Shown piece after piece: positions 24,656-33,466 of a stretch of DNA of 50,884 bases. This DNA is from a virus: positions 1-50,884 of the IMG/VR virus record IMGVR_UViG_3300045970_000272. The stretch is one strand, 5' to 3'. A program made the translations under genes and the position numbers. Under the pieces are notes generated by a model, which saw only the letters and a list, made by a program, of their open reading frames with translations, did not search any database and was not told the origin of the DNA. The first letter of the stretch is position 1; each line of letters opens with the position of its first letter.

Positions 24656-26302
24656 ATGGCAGAACTCGATGTCGACAAACTAAAGATTGATCACCCCTAC
24701 CTGGACGATGCGCAGATTGATGCATTGGCGGCAAAGGCTAATTTGACCAGAAGCGATCGCACCTTTATGGGGCGATTAGCTGGCGGTGCAAAGGCGGTCA
24801 CCGATGTTCTGTTCCCCACAGCTAAAGATTACGTTGGTCGTGCGTGGTCTGACCCACAATCTTTCAAAAGCACTCAAATGGAAAATGTGGCTCACCAACA
24901 GGTAAAGAACGGTGATTGGGCTTCGGCAGTTAAGGGTTTACCAGCCTATTTGGGTCAATCATTCTCTGAACAGATTGCCCCTGCGGGCGAGGTCGCTCCC
25001 TGGCTTATGCCACCTGCAAAAGCGTTCGGTATGGCGTCCCCCGTGGCGCGTATCGCCAACATGGGATTAACAGGCATGAGTGGTGGAGCCGTCCGAGGAT
25101 TTACCGCCCCTGCTGCAACCGCCGAGAAACGGATTGAAACTGGAGTGATGTCGTCTTTAGCAGGTCTTGGCACAGGTTTGGCATTTGGTGCGGGATCAGA
25201 GAAGATCTCCTCATTAAGAAACGCCGCGAACTTGCGCAAACTCCAAGAGCAACAGGCTGCCAACGTGGGAAACATTGACACCATCGCCTCTTTACCCCCA
25301 GACGTTGTCCCGGACCAAATTAACCTCGATAACATCCTGACTCCCAGAAAGACCTACGCCCCCACTCAGGGCGAGCAGATGATTTTGGAGCAGTTCAAGG
25401 TGGGGTCACGCGCAGCGCAACGCTCCCTCCGACTTCCTCAAACCATTAAGAATATCAATGAATACGGCTTATTAAGCTCTGACTTCAATAAAATGGGTCA
25501 ACAGGCTGAACAGGCTGGTAGGTTGGTCGACCATGTGGTCAACTACTCGTTACCTCCAGTCCCTGTCAACGTCGATGAGGCAATGTCTGCTGCAAAACAG
25601 GCGTCAACTTACGCCGTTGGCGTAACCGACCGAGATGTAAACGCTGTCATGCAAAAGATCGCTGACACCACCAAGTACGGCGACACCATCGGTTTCCAAA
25701 ACGCTGACGTAGCGATGGATACCTACCGCAAGATTAGAAACTTTGGAATGATCCAGGCAAGCAAGGCTGTGCGCGGCGGAGAGGCTGGTCAATTCAGCCA
25801 AATGTCCGACCCTGCTGCAGAGAGTTTGGCAGACATTTATTTTGCTTTCTCCGACAAATTGCTCGCCAATATCAACCGAGATGTTGGTGGTGCGCCCGTA
25901 GCGGCTGCTAAAACACCTCAAGTAATGGCGGTTGCAGAGAAGATCAGTCCGCTCTTGGCGCAGAAGCTTAATGCAGCAACAACCGTGGGTGAAATCAACA
26001 GGATTGGTGCAGACTTTTGGAGATTATTGGGTGGAATCAACATGACCAACGACGCAGCAACGTCCCCCATTTACAACGCCATGCTTAAGTCGGGTGGGAT
26101 GATCCCTGCTATAGCGCGCGCTACCATTCAAAGCCGTCCCGTTGCGATTGAGGGGGGTAAGGCTCTCATCAACGCCACCAACTCACTCACCAACCCCGCG
26201 CTGATGCCTGTTTACGACAAAGTTCAGTCATTAGTGAAGCCTGCGATGAGGGTTCTGACACCATTCATTACGGGTTCCACGGTTAAGCAGGTTAACCAAT
26301 AA
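24656..26302 (+). CDS. Probable internal (ejection) protein, 548 aa
   Basis: ATG 24656 has GCAGGAGG upstream and is chosen over the in-frame ATG at 24623, which lies within the preceding gene. The N-terminal YLDDAQIDALAAKANL is a small helical motif. Residues about 115-190 are Ala/Gly-rich and apolar, suggesting a membrane-active segment as in ejection proteins that cross the inner membrane. The remainder is helical. It precedes the giant polyvalent protein by 75 bases, a gap in which only the next ribosome site was seen. Confidence 0.55.
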   Translation: MAELDVDKLKIDHPYLDDAQIDALAAKANLTRSDRTFMGRLAGGAKAVTDVLFPTAKDYVGRAWSDPQSFKSTQMENVAHQQVKNGDWASAVKGLPAYLGQSFSEQIAPAGEVAPWLMPPAKAFGMASPVARIANMGLTGMSGGAVRGFTAPAATAEKRIETGVMSSLAGLGTGLAFGAGSEKISSLRNAANLRKLQEQQAANVGNIDTIASLPPDVVPDQINLDNILTPRKTYAPTQGEQMILEQFKVGSRAAQRSLRLPQTIKNINEYGLLSSDFNKMGQQAEQAGRLVDHVVNYSLPPVPVNVDEAMSAAKQASTYAVGVTDRDVNAVMQKIADTTKYGDTIGFQNADVAMDTYRKIRNFGMIQASKAVRGGEAGQFSQMSDPAAESLADIYFAFSDKLLANINRDVGGAPVAAAKTPQVMAVAEKISPLLAQKLNAATTVGEINRIGADFWRLLGGINMTNDAATSPIYNAMLKSGGMIPAIARATIQSRPVAIEGGKALINATNSLTNPALMPVYDKVQSLVKPAMRVLTPFITGSTVKQVNQ

Positions 26303-26377
26303 CAGTCTAACTACAGGAGTGCCAATTAAAAAGTAACACAGAATAGGTTGATATAGCGCAATATAAAGGAGCCGTTT

Positions 26378-29300
26378 ATGCCCATAACAAACCAAAGAAT
26401 ACCAAAACCTCTCAATGATTTCACCAACGGACTCAAAACCGCAGGCAGAAACGTGGCGATGGCTATCCCATCACTTCCCGAACTACGACAGGGAGTCAAA
26501 GACTTCCCTAAATCGTTCGGTGAGTTCACCAAAGCAATTCCTGAGGGCATGGGTTTGGCGATGCGCGCTGCCGATCCAGTATCCGCGTTAGGTGGAGAGC
26601 TTTTGGGTCAGGAATCACCCGACCCCACCAGAACTTTGCAACGTAACGGTCCCGACGAGGGGTTAGCCTCACGAACTGCCAAAGCAATCTATGAGGGTAA
26701 GAGTTTGTACGGCGGGTTACGCCAAAAGGGTGTTCACCCTGCGTTAGCGTTTGGTGCAGAAATGCTCACTCCTTCAATGTGGAACCTGACCGCTATTGGT
26801 CAAGCTGCGAAGAACTTCTCAGGTGGTGTTAAGATTAACAAGGCGTCCCCCACGGCTGTTTTGAAGGCTGTCGGTGACTTCGCCAAAGAGTCTGGCACGT
26901 CCCTTTCCACCCCCCAAATGGCGGGTATCGCTGCAGGGTTCCAACCTGAGTTTGACGAGAACGGCAACTTCAAAGGTATGGGTTACAACGAGAAGCGCGC
27001 AGGTGCGGCACTCCTTATACTCAACCTCGGCTTACCCGTTGCAGGCATGATTGCAGGTAAAGCTGCTAAGGGCTTCAAAGATGGCAACCAATTCAACCGT
27101 ATCGCTGACGGTGCGGAGGGCGCGACCAAGTTTGAAATCCCCGACGTCGACGCAAAGATTAACCTAAACGACGAGAGCATGAAGGGCTTAATCCGCTCGG
27201 GCGGAGAAGTCACCTACAAGCTGGGCGACGTACTCGATCACAAGGGATTATTTGAGGGCTACCCTGAACTCAAGGACGTGGACGTGACGATTGCGCGCAA
27301 TAACGACGCTTTCACCAACAAGACCGCGTTGGCAGAGTCCAACACCGACACCAACGGCATCACAATCCGACCCGTGGGTAACGTCGACCAATTCCGACGC
27401 AACCTGCTCCATGAAATAGAACACTTCGTTCAAAACATTGAGGGGTTCCAAACTGGCACACTCCCCGAGAAGATGGACATTGACCCCCAATTGGCTATCC
27501 AGCGCAACGTGCTGATGCAGGCGCGTGTCGCCACCGAACTCAAGGAGAAACTTGGGTCTTGGGAGGCTGCGTCCACTCAAATGGCAAACGACATCAACCC
27601 AGAAATAGCCAAATCCGCCGTCAGTGCTGCCAAACAGTACGATGGGTTGGAGGACATCAAACTTGCTCAACAGAACATTAAGAGCGCAATAGAACTTGAT
27701 ACCTGGGAGAAGTACAACAATATGCCTGGTGAGTCCGAGGCGGGTGCGGTTGAAACGCGCGCCAGTATGACCCCAGAACAGCTCGCCAGCACCGACCCGT
27801 ACGCAGCTCCAAAACTTGCTAATTCGGGGGAAATGGGTAATATACCCAAGCCTATGTCAAACATCCGCCCAGAGGACGCTGATTGGATTAAGCGTTCCGT
27901 AGACGACGTTGAATTAATGCCAAATCAGTTCCGTAACAACCTCGAGGACGCTGGGGTTGACCCCGCTATCACCGACAGACTTGTTAATATCAAAAATGAT
28001 GTGGCGCGATACAAGAACGACCCAGAAACGTTGCAAACCATCAAACAAGACTTGGAAAGCGTAATAGGATACCGTGGCAGAGGCGCAGTTCCCCCATCAA
28101 CTCTTGATGTACGAGCAGAAGCCAAAGCTGGTCTTGAACGTTACAACGGCACGAACGCAGGCGATGGGTACGACTATCCTGGCGTTGCTGGCAAAGTCCC
28201 CCAACCTGCCGATGACTCCGCCTGGGTCAAAGACCAGCTCGTAAATGACGATATGTCCTCCGATGAGGAGATGTACAAGCTGTTCGTCGACAACGGCATC
28301 AATCCCGCGCAAGCCAAAGAGGTAATTAAGCTCCGACAGTCGGTAATGACCGACCCCTACGCTGGAATGAACGGTAGTCCCCAAATGAACGCCGTTGAGA
28401 AGATCATGGGCGTAACCCCCAGCGAGAGCGCCGTTCCTGGCGTGTCGCAAGCCGACCTTGTCGCAGCCATGAAGAAGACCGCTGGCAAAGTCCCTGCACC
28501 GACTGGAGATGTGGGATCTAATTCCCTTCCGTACAAGCGAGCGTTCTCTTCACAACAAGAATACATTGATAACGTCAATTATCTAAGAAAATTGAAAGTG
28601 CCTGAATCAGAAATTGCCAGGATTGTCCCAACTGTCCAAGACCCCAGCACCTACAACGAGACGGTCACGGGCGGTAAATATGTTCCTCAAAAATTAAACG
28701 CCATAAGCTCTAGAGAGGGCATACTGAATGGAACTATCAAAGACCTTGAGAGTCAAATCCAGGCTGAAATATCTAGTGGCGCGCAACCATACCAGTACCG
28801 ACAGATCCAGGACGAATTGACCAAGGCTAATAACGATCTTTATGACCTGCAGCAATATAAATCTGGGGTGTCTGGCAAGGTTCCTTCTCCAGAATTACAA
28901 ACCAAATTAGACCAAAACAAAGCAATACAACAGGAAATTCAGGATCACCTGGACGATCCAATGGTCAACCCAAACGACCCAGATACATTGGAATACAAAC
29001 GAGAATTAAATAAACTCGCCCTAGAGGAAACTAAATTGTGGGAAGCCATTCATGGGGACGACCTCAAAGTGGCTGGCAAGGTTCCCCAACCTGACGACTA
29101 CACGGAGTGGACATTCACAGGTAAAGATGGAACTAAGACTACTGTGAATGGACTACGGCTAAAAGAAATGGGGATGGATATTGCCGACTATATTACCCAG
29201 GAGGGTGGTCAACCGTTTGATGTAAAAGTAAATGAAAACCCCGTTTATGGTGGCGACACGAATTACGATACCACCAAACCAGACTCTCTATTTGACTCGA

Positions 29301-31189
29301 TGACTGGTAGGGGTGCTTGGTCAAAGACATCTGGTAAGATCCCCCAACCCAACCCCGACCAACTCTCAATCTTCAACAAGAACGTCCCCTCGTACCACAC
29401 CGCCAAGGTGACAAACTCCACCGATGGTTCGGTCACACAGATGAACCTGCGCGACGTTAACCAGAATGCCGGTCCGTTCAGAACGGCAAGTAACCTGGGT
29501 TCGGACGTGGCTGGGAAGGTGCCAGCCCCATTCAACTACCAGCATGAACTGACCAATAAATCCATGATGAAGTCCCGAGGGATTATGTCGCTATTTGAGC
29601 CTTACATGGACAAGCAGGTTGGCAGGTTTGAAACGGCAACAGAGCAAGATGACTTTGTAGGCAAGATGTTCAACGAGATTGAAACCAAGATTGCCTCTGG
29701 TAAAGAACTAACCTTGGCGGATATAAAGTCAAACCTTAGAAATAACTTCCCCATGTTTGAGGGCAACCCCGAAGGGTTGAACCGTGCTGCGCGCGATATC
29801 CACAGCAATATGAAGTCATTTGGTGTGGCAGGCAAGGTTCCCTCTCCAAAAGAGATGGCTGACATGGAGTCATTCCTGCGCCAATCGGGTTCGACAGAGT
29901 CCGACATTAAGAGCGTGATGGAGCAGTACGCCAAAGCGGACGCCATCGCCCCCAACGCGCGCGGTAACGCCTTCACGGAAGCCAACCGAACGGACATCAA
30001 CACGGCGGGAAAGATACCCCAACCAACCAGCGTAGAACAGGACATTAAAGAGATAGCGCGCGCCTCTGAAGATTCGTTCGTGAAATACAAAATGCAAGAT
30101 TTGGTTAGGAATATGGGGGGAATGAGTAAAGACCAGATAGCTGCTGAACTTACCAAGCTATCAACATCAGACACCCTTGACAGCTTTGATAGGGAGAACC
30201 TGTCAAGCTTGTCCAATAAGCTCAACGGCGGCACCTACTCCAGCGCAAACGGTCGGTACGATATTGCTGGCAAGATTCCCAAACCTGCCGACGACGCCAT
30301 CGACATGATGCCCTGGTTGAAGAAGCAATCCAAAGAGGTACAAGACTTGGTATTTGGTGAGATTGCTGGTCAAGAAAATATGAGCGGTGACTTCTCCAAA
30401 GACTTCACCCAAGATGGACAGAACGCCTGGAACATTGAGATGCGCAAAGAGGCTCAAAAGTTTATGTTTGAACCCAAGAAAGTAGATCGAATTCATGCCC
30501 TGATCAACTCCCAATTCGGTCGAATGAACTTTGAGGATTACTACGATCCTATGGTCAAAGACCTCCAAAAGCTCGCGCAAAGCAAAACCCCCGTAGGTGA
30601 GGAGCAGGTGCAGGGAGTTCTTAAAAAGTACATCGGTGAACAGAACAACCAAGCTGGGACAATATTCTCTGAGGGAATGGAAATGATCCGTACAGGCAAG
30701 CTCCCCACCGTGAGCAAGGTGTCTGGAAAGATCCCCCAACCCATGAGCGCGGCCGACATGAAAGCGTTCGGTGGCAGGGACTACGGGTACGACCCAAATG
30801 AGACAAAGATACCTCAACAGCCCGTGCCAGTTCCCAAGCAAACTTTGGATATACCTCTCGATGAGGTTCAAGCAGAGATTGATGACGCGCCAGGTGACTA
30901 CACCAAGAACGCTGCACCAATGCTCAAAAAGGTGTGGGACGCAGGGCTTAGCCCTGACCAACTCAAAGTCGCCAGGGACGGCACAGTTACATTCCGACAG
31001 AGCTACTACTACAAGATGGGCAAGTCGCCTGAATTGTTAGCCAAACAGATTCAAAGCGCACTACCTGACGCGCAAATTGTCAGCACCAACGACGAGTTTG
31101 CACAGTGGCCCAAATCCAGCTACTTCGCGGTGAAGTTCAAAGTGCCAAAGGCAACTTCTGGAAAGATCCCGCTCATCCCAAAACGGTAG
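26378..31189 (+). CDS. Giant polyvalent-type virion protein with metallopeptidase domain and GK(V/I)P repeats, 1603 aa
   Basis: Polyvalent proteins are large phage products, thought to be injected with the DNA, that string together several effector domains. Residues about 275-375 resemble their zinc-metallopeptidase domain: LGDVLDHKGLFEGYPELKDV, then HEIEH at 345-349 followed by VQNIEGFQTG, and a later GESEAGAVETR segment. Eleven copies of (A/S)GK(V/I)P follow at residues 604, 702, 832, 899, 985, 1045, 1151, 1210, 1297, 1449 and 1594, with weaker IPKP at 8-11 and 489-492. The copies use different synonymous codons, so selection is on the peptide. Segments between them are mostly helical and acidic; several begin with a D/E-D-x-x-W helix. 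A hydrophobic stretch lies near residues 210-230. AAAGGAG precedes the ATG. The stop is overlapped by a likely -1 frameshift site. Confidence 0.75.
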   Translation: MPITNQRIPKPLNDFTNGLKTAGRNVAMAIPSLPELRQGVKDFPKSFGEFTKAIPEGMGLAMRAADPVSALGGELLGQESPDPTRTLQRNGPDEGLASRTAKAIYEGKSLYGGLRQKGVHPALAFGAEMLTPSMWNLTAIGQAAKNFSGGVKINKASPTAVLKAVGDFAKESGTSLSTPQMAGIAAGFQPEFDENGNFKGMGYNEKRAGAALLILNLGLPVAGMIAGKAAKGFKDGNQFNRIADGAEGATKFEIPDVDAKINLNDESMKGLIRSGGEVTYKLGDVLDHKGLFEGYPELKDVDVTIARNNDAFTNKTALAESNTDTNGITIRPVGNVDQFRRNLLHEIEHFVQNIEGFQTGTLPEKMDIDPQLAIQRNVLMQARVATELKEKLGSWEAASTQMANDINPEIAKSAVSAAKQYDGLEDIKLAQQNIKSAIELDTWEKYNNMPGESEAGAVETRASMTPEQLASTDPYAAPKLANSGEMGNIPKPMSNIRPEDADWIKRSVDDVELMPNQFRNNLEDAGVDPAITDRLVNIKNDVARYKNDPETLQTIKQDLESVIGYRGRGAVPPSTLDVRAEAKAGLERYNGTNAGDGYDYPGVAGKVPQPADDSAWVKDQLVNDDMSSDEEMYKLFVDNGINPAQAKEVIKLRQSVMTDPYAGMNGSPQMNAVEKIMGVTPSESAVPGVSQADLVAAMKKTAGKVPAPTGDVGSNSLPYKRAFSSQQEYIDNVNYLRKLKVPESEIARIVPTVQDPSTYNETVTGGKYVPQKLNAISSREGILNGTIKDLESQIQAEISSGAQPYQYRQIQDELTKANNDLYDLQQYKSGVSGKVPSPELQTKLDQNKAIQQEIQDHLDDPMVNPNDPDTLEYKRELNKLALEETKLWEAIHGDDLKVAGKVPQPDDYTEWTFTGKDGTKTTVNGLRLKEMGMDIADYITQEGGQPFDVKVNENPVYGGDTNYDTTKPDSLFDSMTGRGAWSKTSGKIPQPNPDQLSIFNKNVPSYHTAKVTNSTDGSVTQMNLRDVNQNAGPFRTASNLGSDVAGKVPAPFNYQHELTNKSMMKSRGIMSLFEPYMDKQVGRFETATEQDDFVGKMFNEIETKIASGKELTLADIKSNLRNNFPMFEGNPEGLNRAARDIHSNMKSFGVAGKVPSPKEMADMESFLRQSGSTESDIKSVMEQYAKADAIAPNARGNAFTEANRTDINTAGKIPQPTSVEQDIKEIARASEDSFVKYKMQDLVRNMGGMSKDQIAAELTKLSTSDTLDSFDRENLSSLSNKLNGGTYSSANGRYDIAGKIPKPADDAIDMMPWLKKQSKEVQDLVFGEIAGQENMSGDFSKDFTQDGQNAWNIEMRKEAQKFMFEPKKVDRIHALINSQFGRMNFEDYYDPMVKDLQKLAQSKTPVGEEQVQGVLKKYIGEQNNQAGTIFSEGMEMIRTGKLPTVSKVSGKIPQPMSAADMKAFGGRDYGYDPNETKIPQQPVPVPKQTLDIPLDEVQAEIDDAPGDYTKNAAPMLKKVWDAGLSPDQLKVARDGTVTFRQSYYYKMGKSPELLAKQIQSALPDAQIVSTNDEFAQWPKSSYFAVKFKVPKATSGKIPLIPKR

Positions 31190-31210
31190 CCCCCACCCCC
31201 GTTGGTGGGG
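31177..31210 (+). promoter_or_regulatory. Candidate -1 programmed ribosomal frameshift site
   Basis: The heptamer CCCAAAA (31177-31183) is read C-CCA-AAA in the zero frame, the X-XXY-YYZ form needed for tandem -1 slippage, two codons before the TAG at 31187. Seven bases later CCCCACC (31191-31197) pairs with GGTGGGG (31204-31210) around a 6-base loop. The loop CCC could pair with the G run at 31215-31220 to make a pseudoknot. Shifting puts ribosomes in the frame of the next coding region, which lacks a ribosome site. Alternatives are a one-base deletion in the A run, or a terminator hairpin. Confidence 0.55.
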
Positions 31211-31917
31211 AAGTGGGGGGAGAAATACCAGGAGGAGTGGCGGGAAAGATACCTAAACCCCTCATGGTGAACGAACAGGTCGCCCCCACGGATGTGGGTA
31301 AAGTCCGAGAAGATATTGGGGCTTTATTGAGTAAGAAATATAAAACCACGCTGGATGCATCGTTGGAAGACGAGCAGTTTAATCAAATAAAGAACGCCAG
31401 TCCTGGTGAGATAGAAAAGAGAATGGGATTTGTCTCCAATTTACTAGACACCGAACTGGCGAAGCGATGGAAGACAATCGACACCTACGAGTTAATAGCA
31501 AATAAAGCTGTACCAGACAAAGCCAAAGACAAGCTGATTGATGATGCCATCAAAGATTTGGAGGACGTTACTAAGTTCGCCGTGGTTAAGGTGGCTGGAG
31601 CAGACGGTAGAGAGGGTGAAGGGCTTGGCGCATTATCTGACTTCTTTAGTGAGGTGTACAAGGCGACTGGTAAAGATAAAGTCATCGCATTTGATAAGCT
31701 CATCAACATGATTCACTCCAACGATGGATCGGTACTGGCGGCCAACCTTGATATGAAGGTGGGTACGCCCGTGGCGAAGGCATTTAGCGAGATTGTTCTC
31801 GACAAACTCGATTCGTTGGCAGGAGGTATTCCAAAATCCTACTACCGCACCGAGTTTGGCAAATCTAGATACATACCAAAGTTTAGAGAATTACCAAAAC
31901 CAAAAGGAGTACGATGA
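31183..31917 (+). CDS. C-terminal extension of the polyvalent protein, reached by -1 frameshift
   Basis: Read from the slippage point, this frame adds 244 residues and gives a fusion of about 1846. It carries a further copy of the repeat (VAGKIPKP, near fusion residue 1622) soon after the shift, in the correct frame, and ends with IPKF and LPKPKG. The rest is helical. The only upstream start in frame (GTG 31105) lies inside the preceding gene, and neither it nor ATG 31264 has a ribosome site. In this genome nearly every late gene has GGAGG or an overlapping start, so independent initiation looks unlikely. If not a programmed shift, it is a broken 3' end of the large gene. Confidence 0.6.
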   Translation, partial: TVAPTPVGGEVGGEIPGGVAGKIPKPLMVNEQVAPTDVGKVREDIGALLSKKYKTTLDASLEDEQFNQIKNASPGEIEKRMGFVSNLLDTELAKRWKTIDTYELIANKAVPDKAKDKLIDDAIKDLEDVTKFAVVKVAGADGREGEGLGALSDFFSEVYKATGKDKVIAFDKLINMIHSNDGSVLAANLDMKVGTPVAKAFSEIVLDKLDSLAGGIPKSYYRTEFGKSRYIPKFRELPKPKGVR

Positions 31918-32132
31918 ACGAGTCCGCACTACAAAACATCCTCGAAAGCGGACTACTGGGAGCGATGCTTGTCATCGCGCTTGGGGTAATCGCTTTCCTT
32001 TATCGAGAGCTTTCAAAAGAGAAACAGGATCGGCTCGACGATCTTAAAGAGGTCTGGAAAGGTGACCTCGTATTCCGCGAGCAGATTAAGCAAACCCTAG
32101 AAAATATAACCGAACTGCTAAGGGGGAAATAA
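31914..32132 (+). CDS. Single-span membrane protein, holin-like (BhlA/UviB type)
   Basis: Residues 10-29 form one transmembrane helix (LESGLLGAMLVIALGVIAFLY), followed by a charged amphipathic helix rich in Lys, Glu and Asp. This layout matches small single-span holin-like proteins of the BhlA/UviB group. AAAGGAG precedes the ATG, which overlaps the previous stop. It starts a four- or five-gene lysis set with another membrane protein and a cysteine peptidase. It may instead be a regulator of the multi-span protein at 32341. Confidence 0.6.
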   Translation: MNESALQNILESGLLGAMLVIALGVIAFLYRELSKEKQDRLDDLKEVWKGDLVFREQIKQTLENITELLRGK

Positions 32133-32344
32133 TGTGCCAAGAACATAAACACAATTTCATTAATCATCTGCTCGGTCGGTGCAAGCATCAGGAACGTATC
32201 CAAGAGCTACACCAACAGATCGCTGAGACACGGCAGATTACCAGCGATGAACTCGAGGAGTTCAATCAACGACTAAACATAATAATTAAAGATGAGAACG
32301 TGAGGATTACCCTCAAGAACATCAAGAAAGTGAGCGGCAAATGA
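32132..32344 (+). CDS. Hypothetical helical protein in the lysis operon, 70 aa
   Basis: The ATG shares its first base with the upstream stop (TAATG). The product begins with a His/Cys-rich segment (CQEHKH and then CKHQ), possibly metal-binding, followed by a coiled-coil-like helix. It has no membrane span. Its place between two membrane proteins suggests a role in lysis timing, but no family is recognised. Confidence 0.55.
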   Translation: MCQEHKHNFINHLLGRCKHQERIQELHQQIAETRQITSDELEEFNQRLNIIIKDENVRITLKNIKKVSGK

Positions 32345-32685
32345 CACTCGACCTATTCCTGAACATCATTTTGTTCGCTGCGCGCGTGCTGACTGCAATC
32401 TTTACATTCATATTGGCGTTCAACTTGCTGGCGGAGTGGAGAGGTGCGACTGAAGAGTCCAGCGGGCTTCAAGATACTCGTGTCACGATGGTCATATTGA
32501 TCGTTTCCCTGTTGCTGGAGAACTTCTTGTACACCTTGGCGTACATTCACGGCGGGTTCGATACCTTGAAACTTAACCAATGGATCACCGATGTTAAGCC
32601 CCTTTTTATCCTGTCCCGATGGGGGATATTTGTGGCGGTGCTTAGATTATTTCTGTTATTTTACCGTAAGCACAAGGAGGAATGA
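32341..32685 (+). CDS. Multi-span membrane protein, candidate holin, 114 aa
   Basis: Hydrophobic segments at about residues 5-30, 48-70 and 87-107 predict three membrane spans, with a basic/acidic C-terminal tail (RKHKEE). Size, topology and position immediately before the peptidase gene fit a holin that opens the inner membrane at lysis. It overlaps its neighbours by four bases on each side (ATGA junctions). It is not assigned to a named holin family. Confidence 0.6.
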   Translation: MTLDLFLNIILFAARVLTAIFTFILAFNLLAEWRGATEESSGLQDTRVTMVILIVSLLLENFLYTLAYIHGGFDTLKLNQWITDVKPLFILSRWGIFVAVLRLFLLFYRKHKEE

Positions 32686-33167
32686 TGTTAATCGTTGCGC
32701 CTTTGAGCCAAAGAGACCCGCGCTGGGCTAAGACCAAACTGGGCTTCTCCCCGTACACTATCGGTTCCGACGGTTGCACCGTCACCGCGTTCACCATGCT
32801 TGTAAACTTTGTGTACCGAACAAGCTATCGAGTCGATGAGGTCAATGAAAAGCTTAAATCAGTCGATGCGTTCGCCAAGAATACGGCTGGGTACAAATGT
32901 TTACTCATTTGGTCGGCGGCGTGCAAAGCGTACCCCCGATTGAAGTTCACTTGGAGAGCTTATAACTACGACAATCCGAAGACCTGGTGGTCTATCAATA
33001 TCCTCAAAATGCCCGTGATGGTGGAGGTAAATGCTGCGTCGATTGGCGCGTATCGTCATTGGGTGCTTTATCTGGGCGACCAGAAGTGCGTTGACCCCTG
33101 GGTGGGTCAGCTTGTTTCAACTGCAAAATACCCTGCTACTGGCTGTGCTTTTTACCAGTTAAGTTAA
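32682..33167 (+). CDS. C39-like cysteine peptidase, probable endolysin
   Basis: The 161-residue protein has the peptidase C39-like arrangement: LSQRDPRWA at residues 8-16, TIGSDGCTVTAFTML with nucleophile Cys32, His126 in AYRHWVLY and Asp138 in CVDPW. No signal peptide or wall-binding domain is visible, so export would depend on a holin. Its location directly after a three-span membrane protein supports a role in cutting peptidoglycan cross-bridges at lysis. Related C39-like domains can also act on other peptides, so substrate identity is inferred. Confidence 0.72.
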   Translation: MMLIVAPLSQRDPRWAKTKLGFSPYTIGSDGCTVTAFTMLVNFVYRTSYRVDEVNEKLKSVDAFAKNTAGYKCLLIWSAACKAYPRLKFTWRAYNYDNPKTWWSINILKMPVMVEVNAASIGAYRHWVLYLGDQKCVDPWVGQLVSTAKYPATGCAFYQLS

Positions 33168-33179
33168 GCTAGAAAGAGG

Positions 33180-33383
33180 GTGATTACTATTATCGAGTTC
33201 CTGATCACGCTATTACTCATAGCGGTGGTGATTTATGTTGTCAATTTGATCATCGGAATGTTGAACCTACCTCCCCAAGTGAAAACGATAGCCTTTTTGA
33301 TTATTGGCTTGGTGTTTCTCTTTTGGTTGCTGAACTTCTTCGGCATCTACAGTGGTGGCATCAACAAGCCAATGATCCGATAA
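33180..33383 (+). CDS. Small two-span membrane protein, lysis-associated, 67 aa (GTG start)
   Basis: GTG 33180 follows AAAGAGG closely. Residues 3-27 and 38-55 are strongly hydrophobic and are joined by a short LNLPPQVK turn, predicting a hairpin of two membrane helices. Such proteins are common beside phage lysins and may be holin, antiholin or a membrane-depolarising accessory. The 83 bases after it hold no clear gene. Confidence 0.6.
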   Translation: MITIIEFLITLLLIAVVIYVVNLIIGMLNLPPQVKTIAFLIIGLVFLFWLLNFFGIYSGGINKPMIR

Positions 33384-33466
33384 CTTCGGGTATTCTGCTT
33401 CTTGCGCGTAGGGGTATTCATCGTGGTAAAAAAATAGGGAAGGGATTAATTAAATGACATCTGCCC

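Noticed and set aside
26303-26377. Promoter in the gap before the giant polyvalent gene
   Set aside because: A TATAAA-like string sits next to the ribosome site, but no matching -35 at useful spacing was found.
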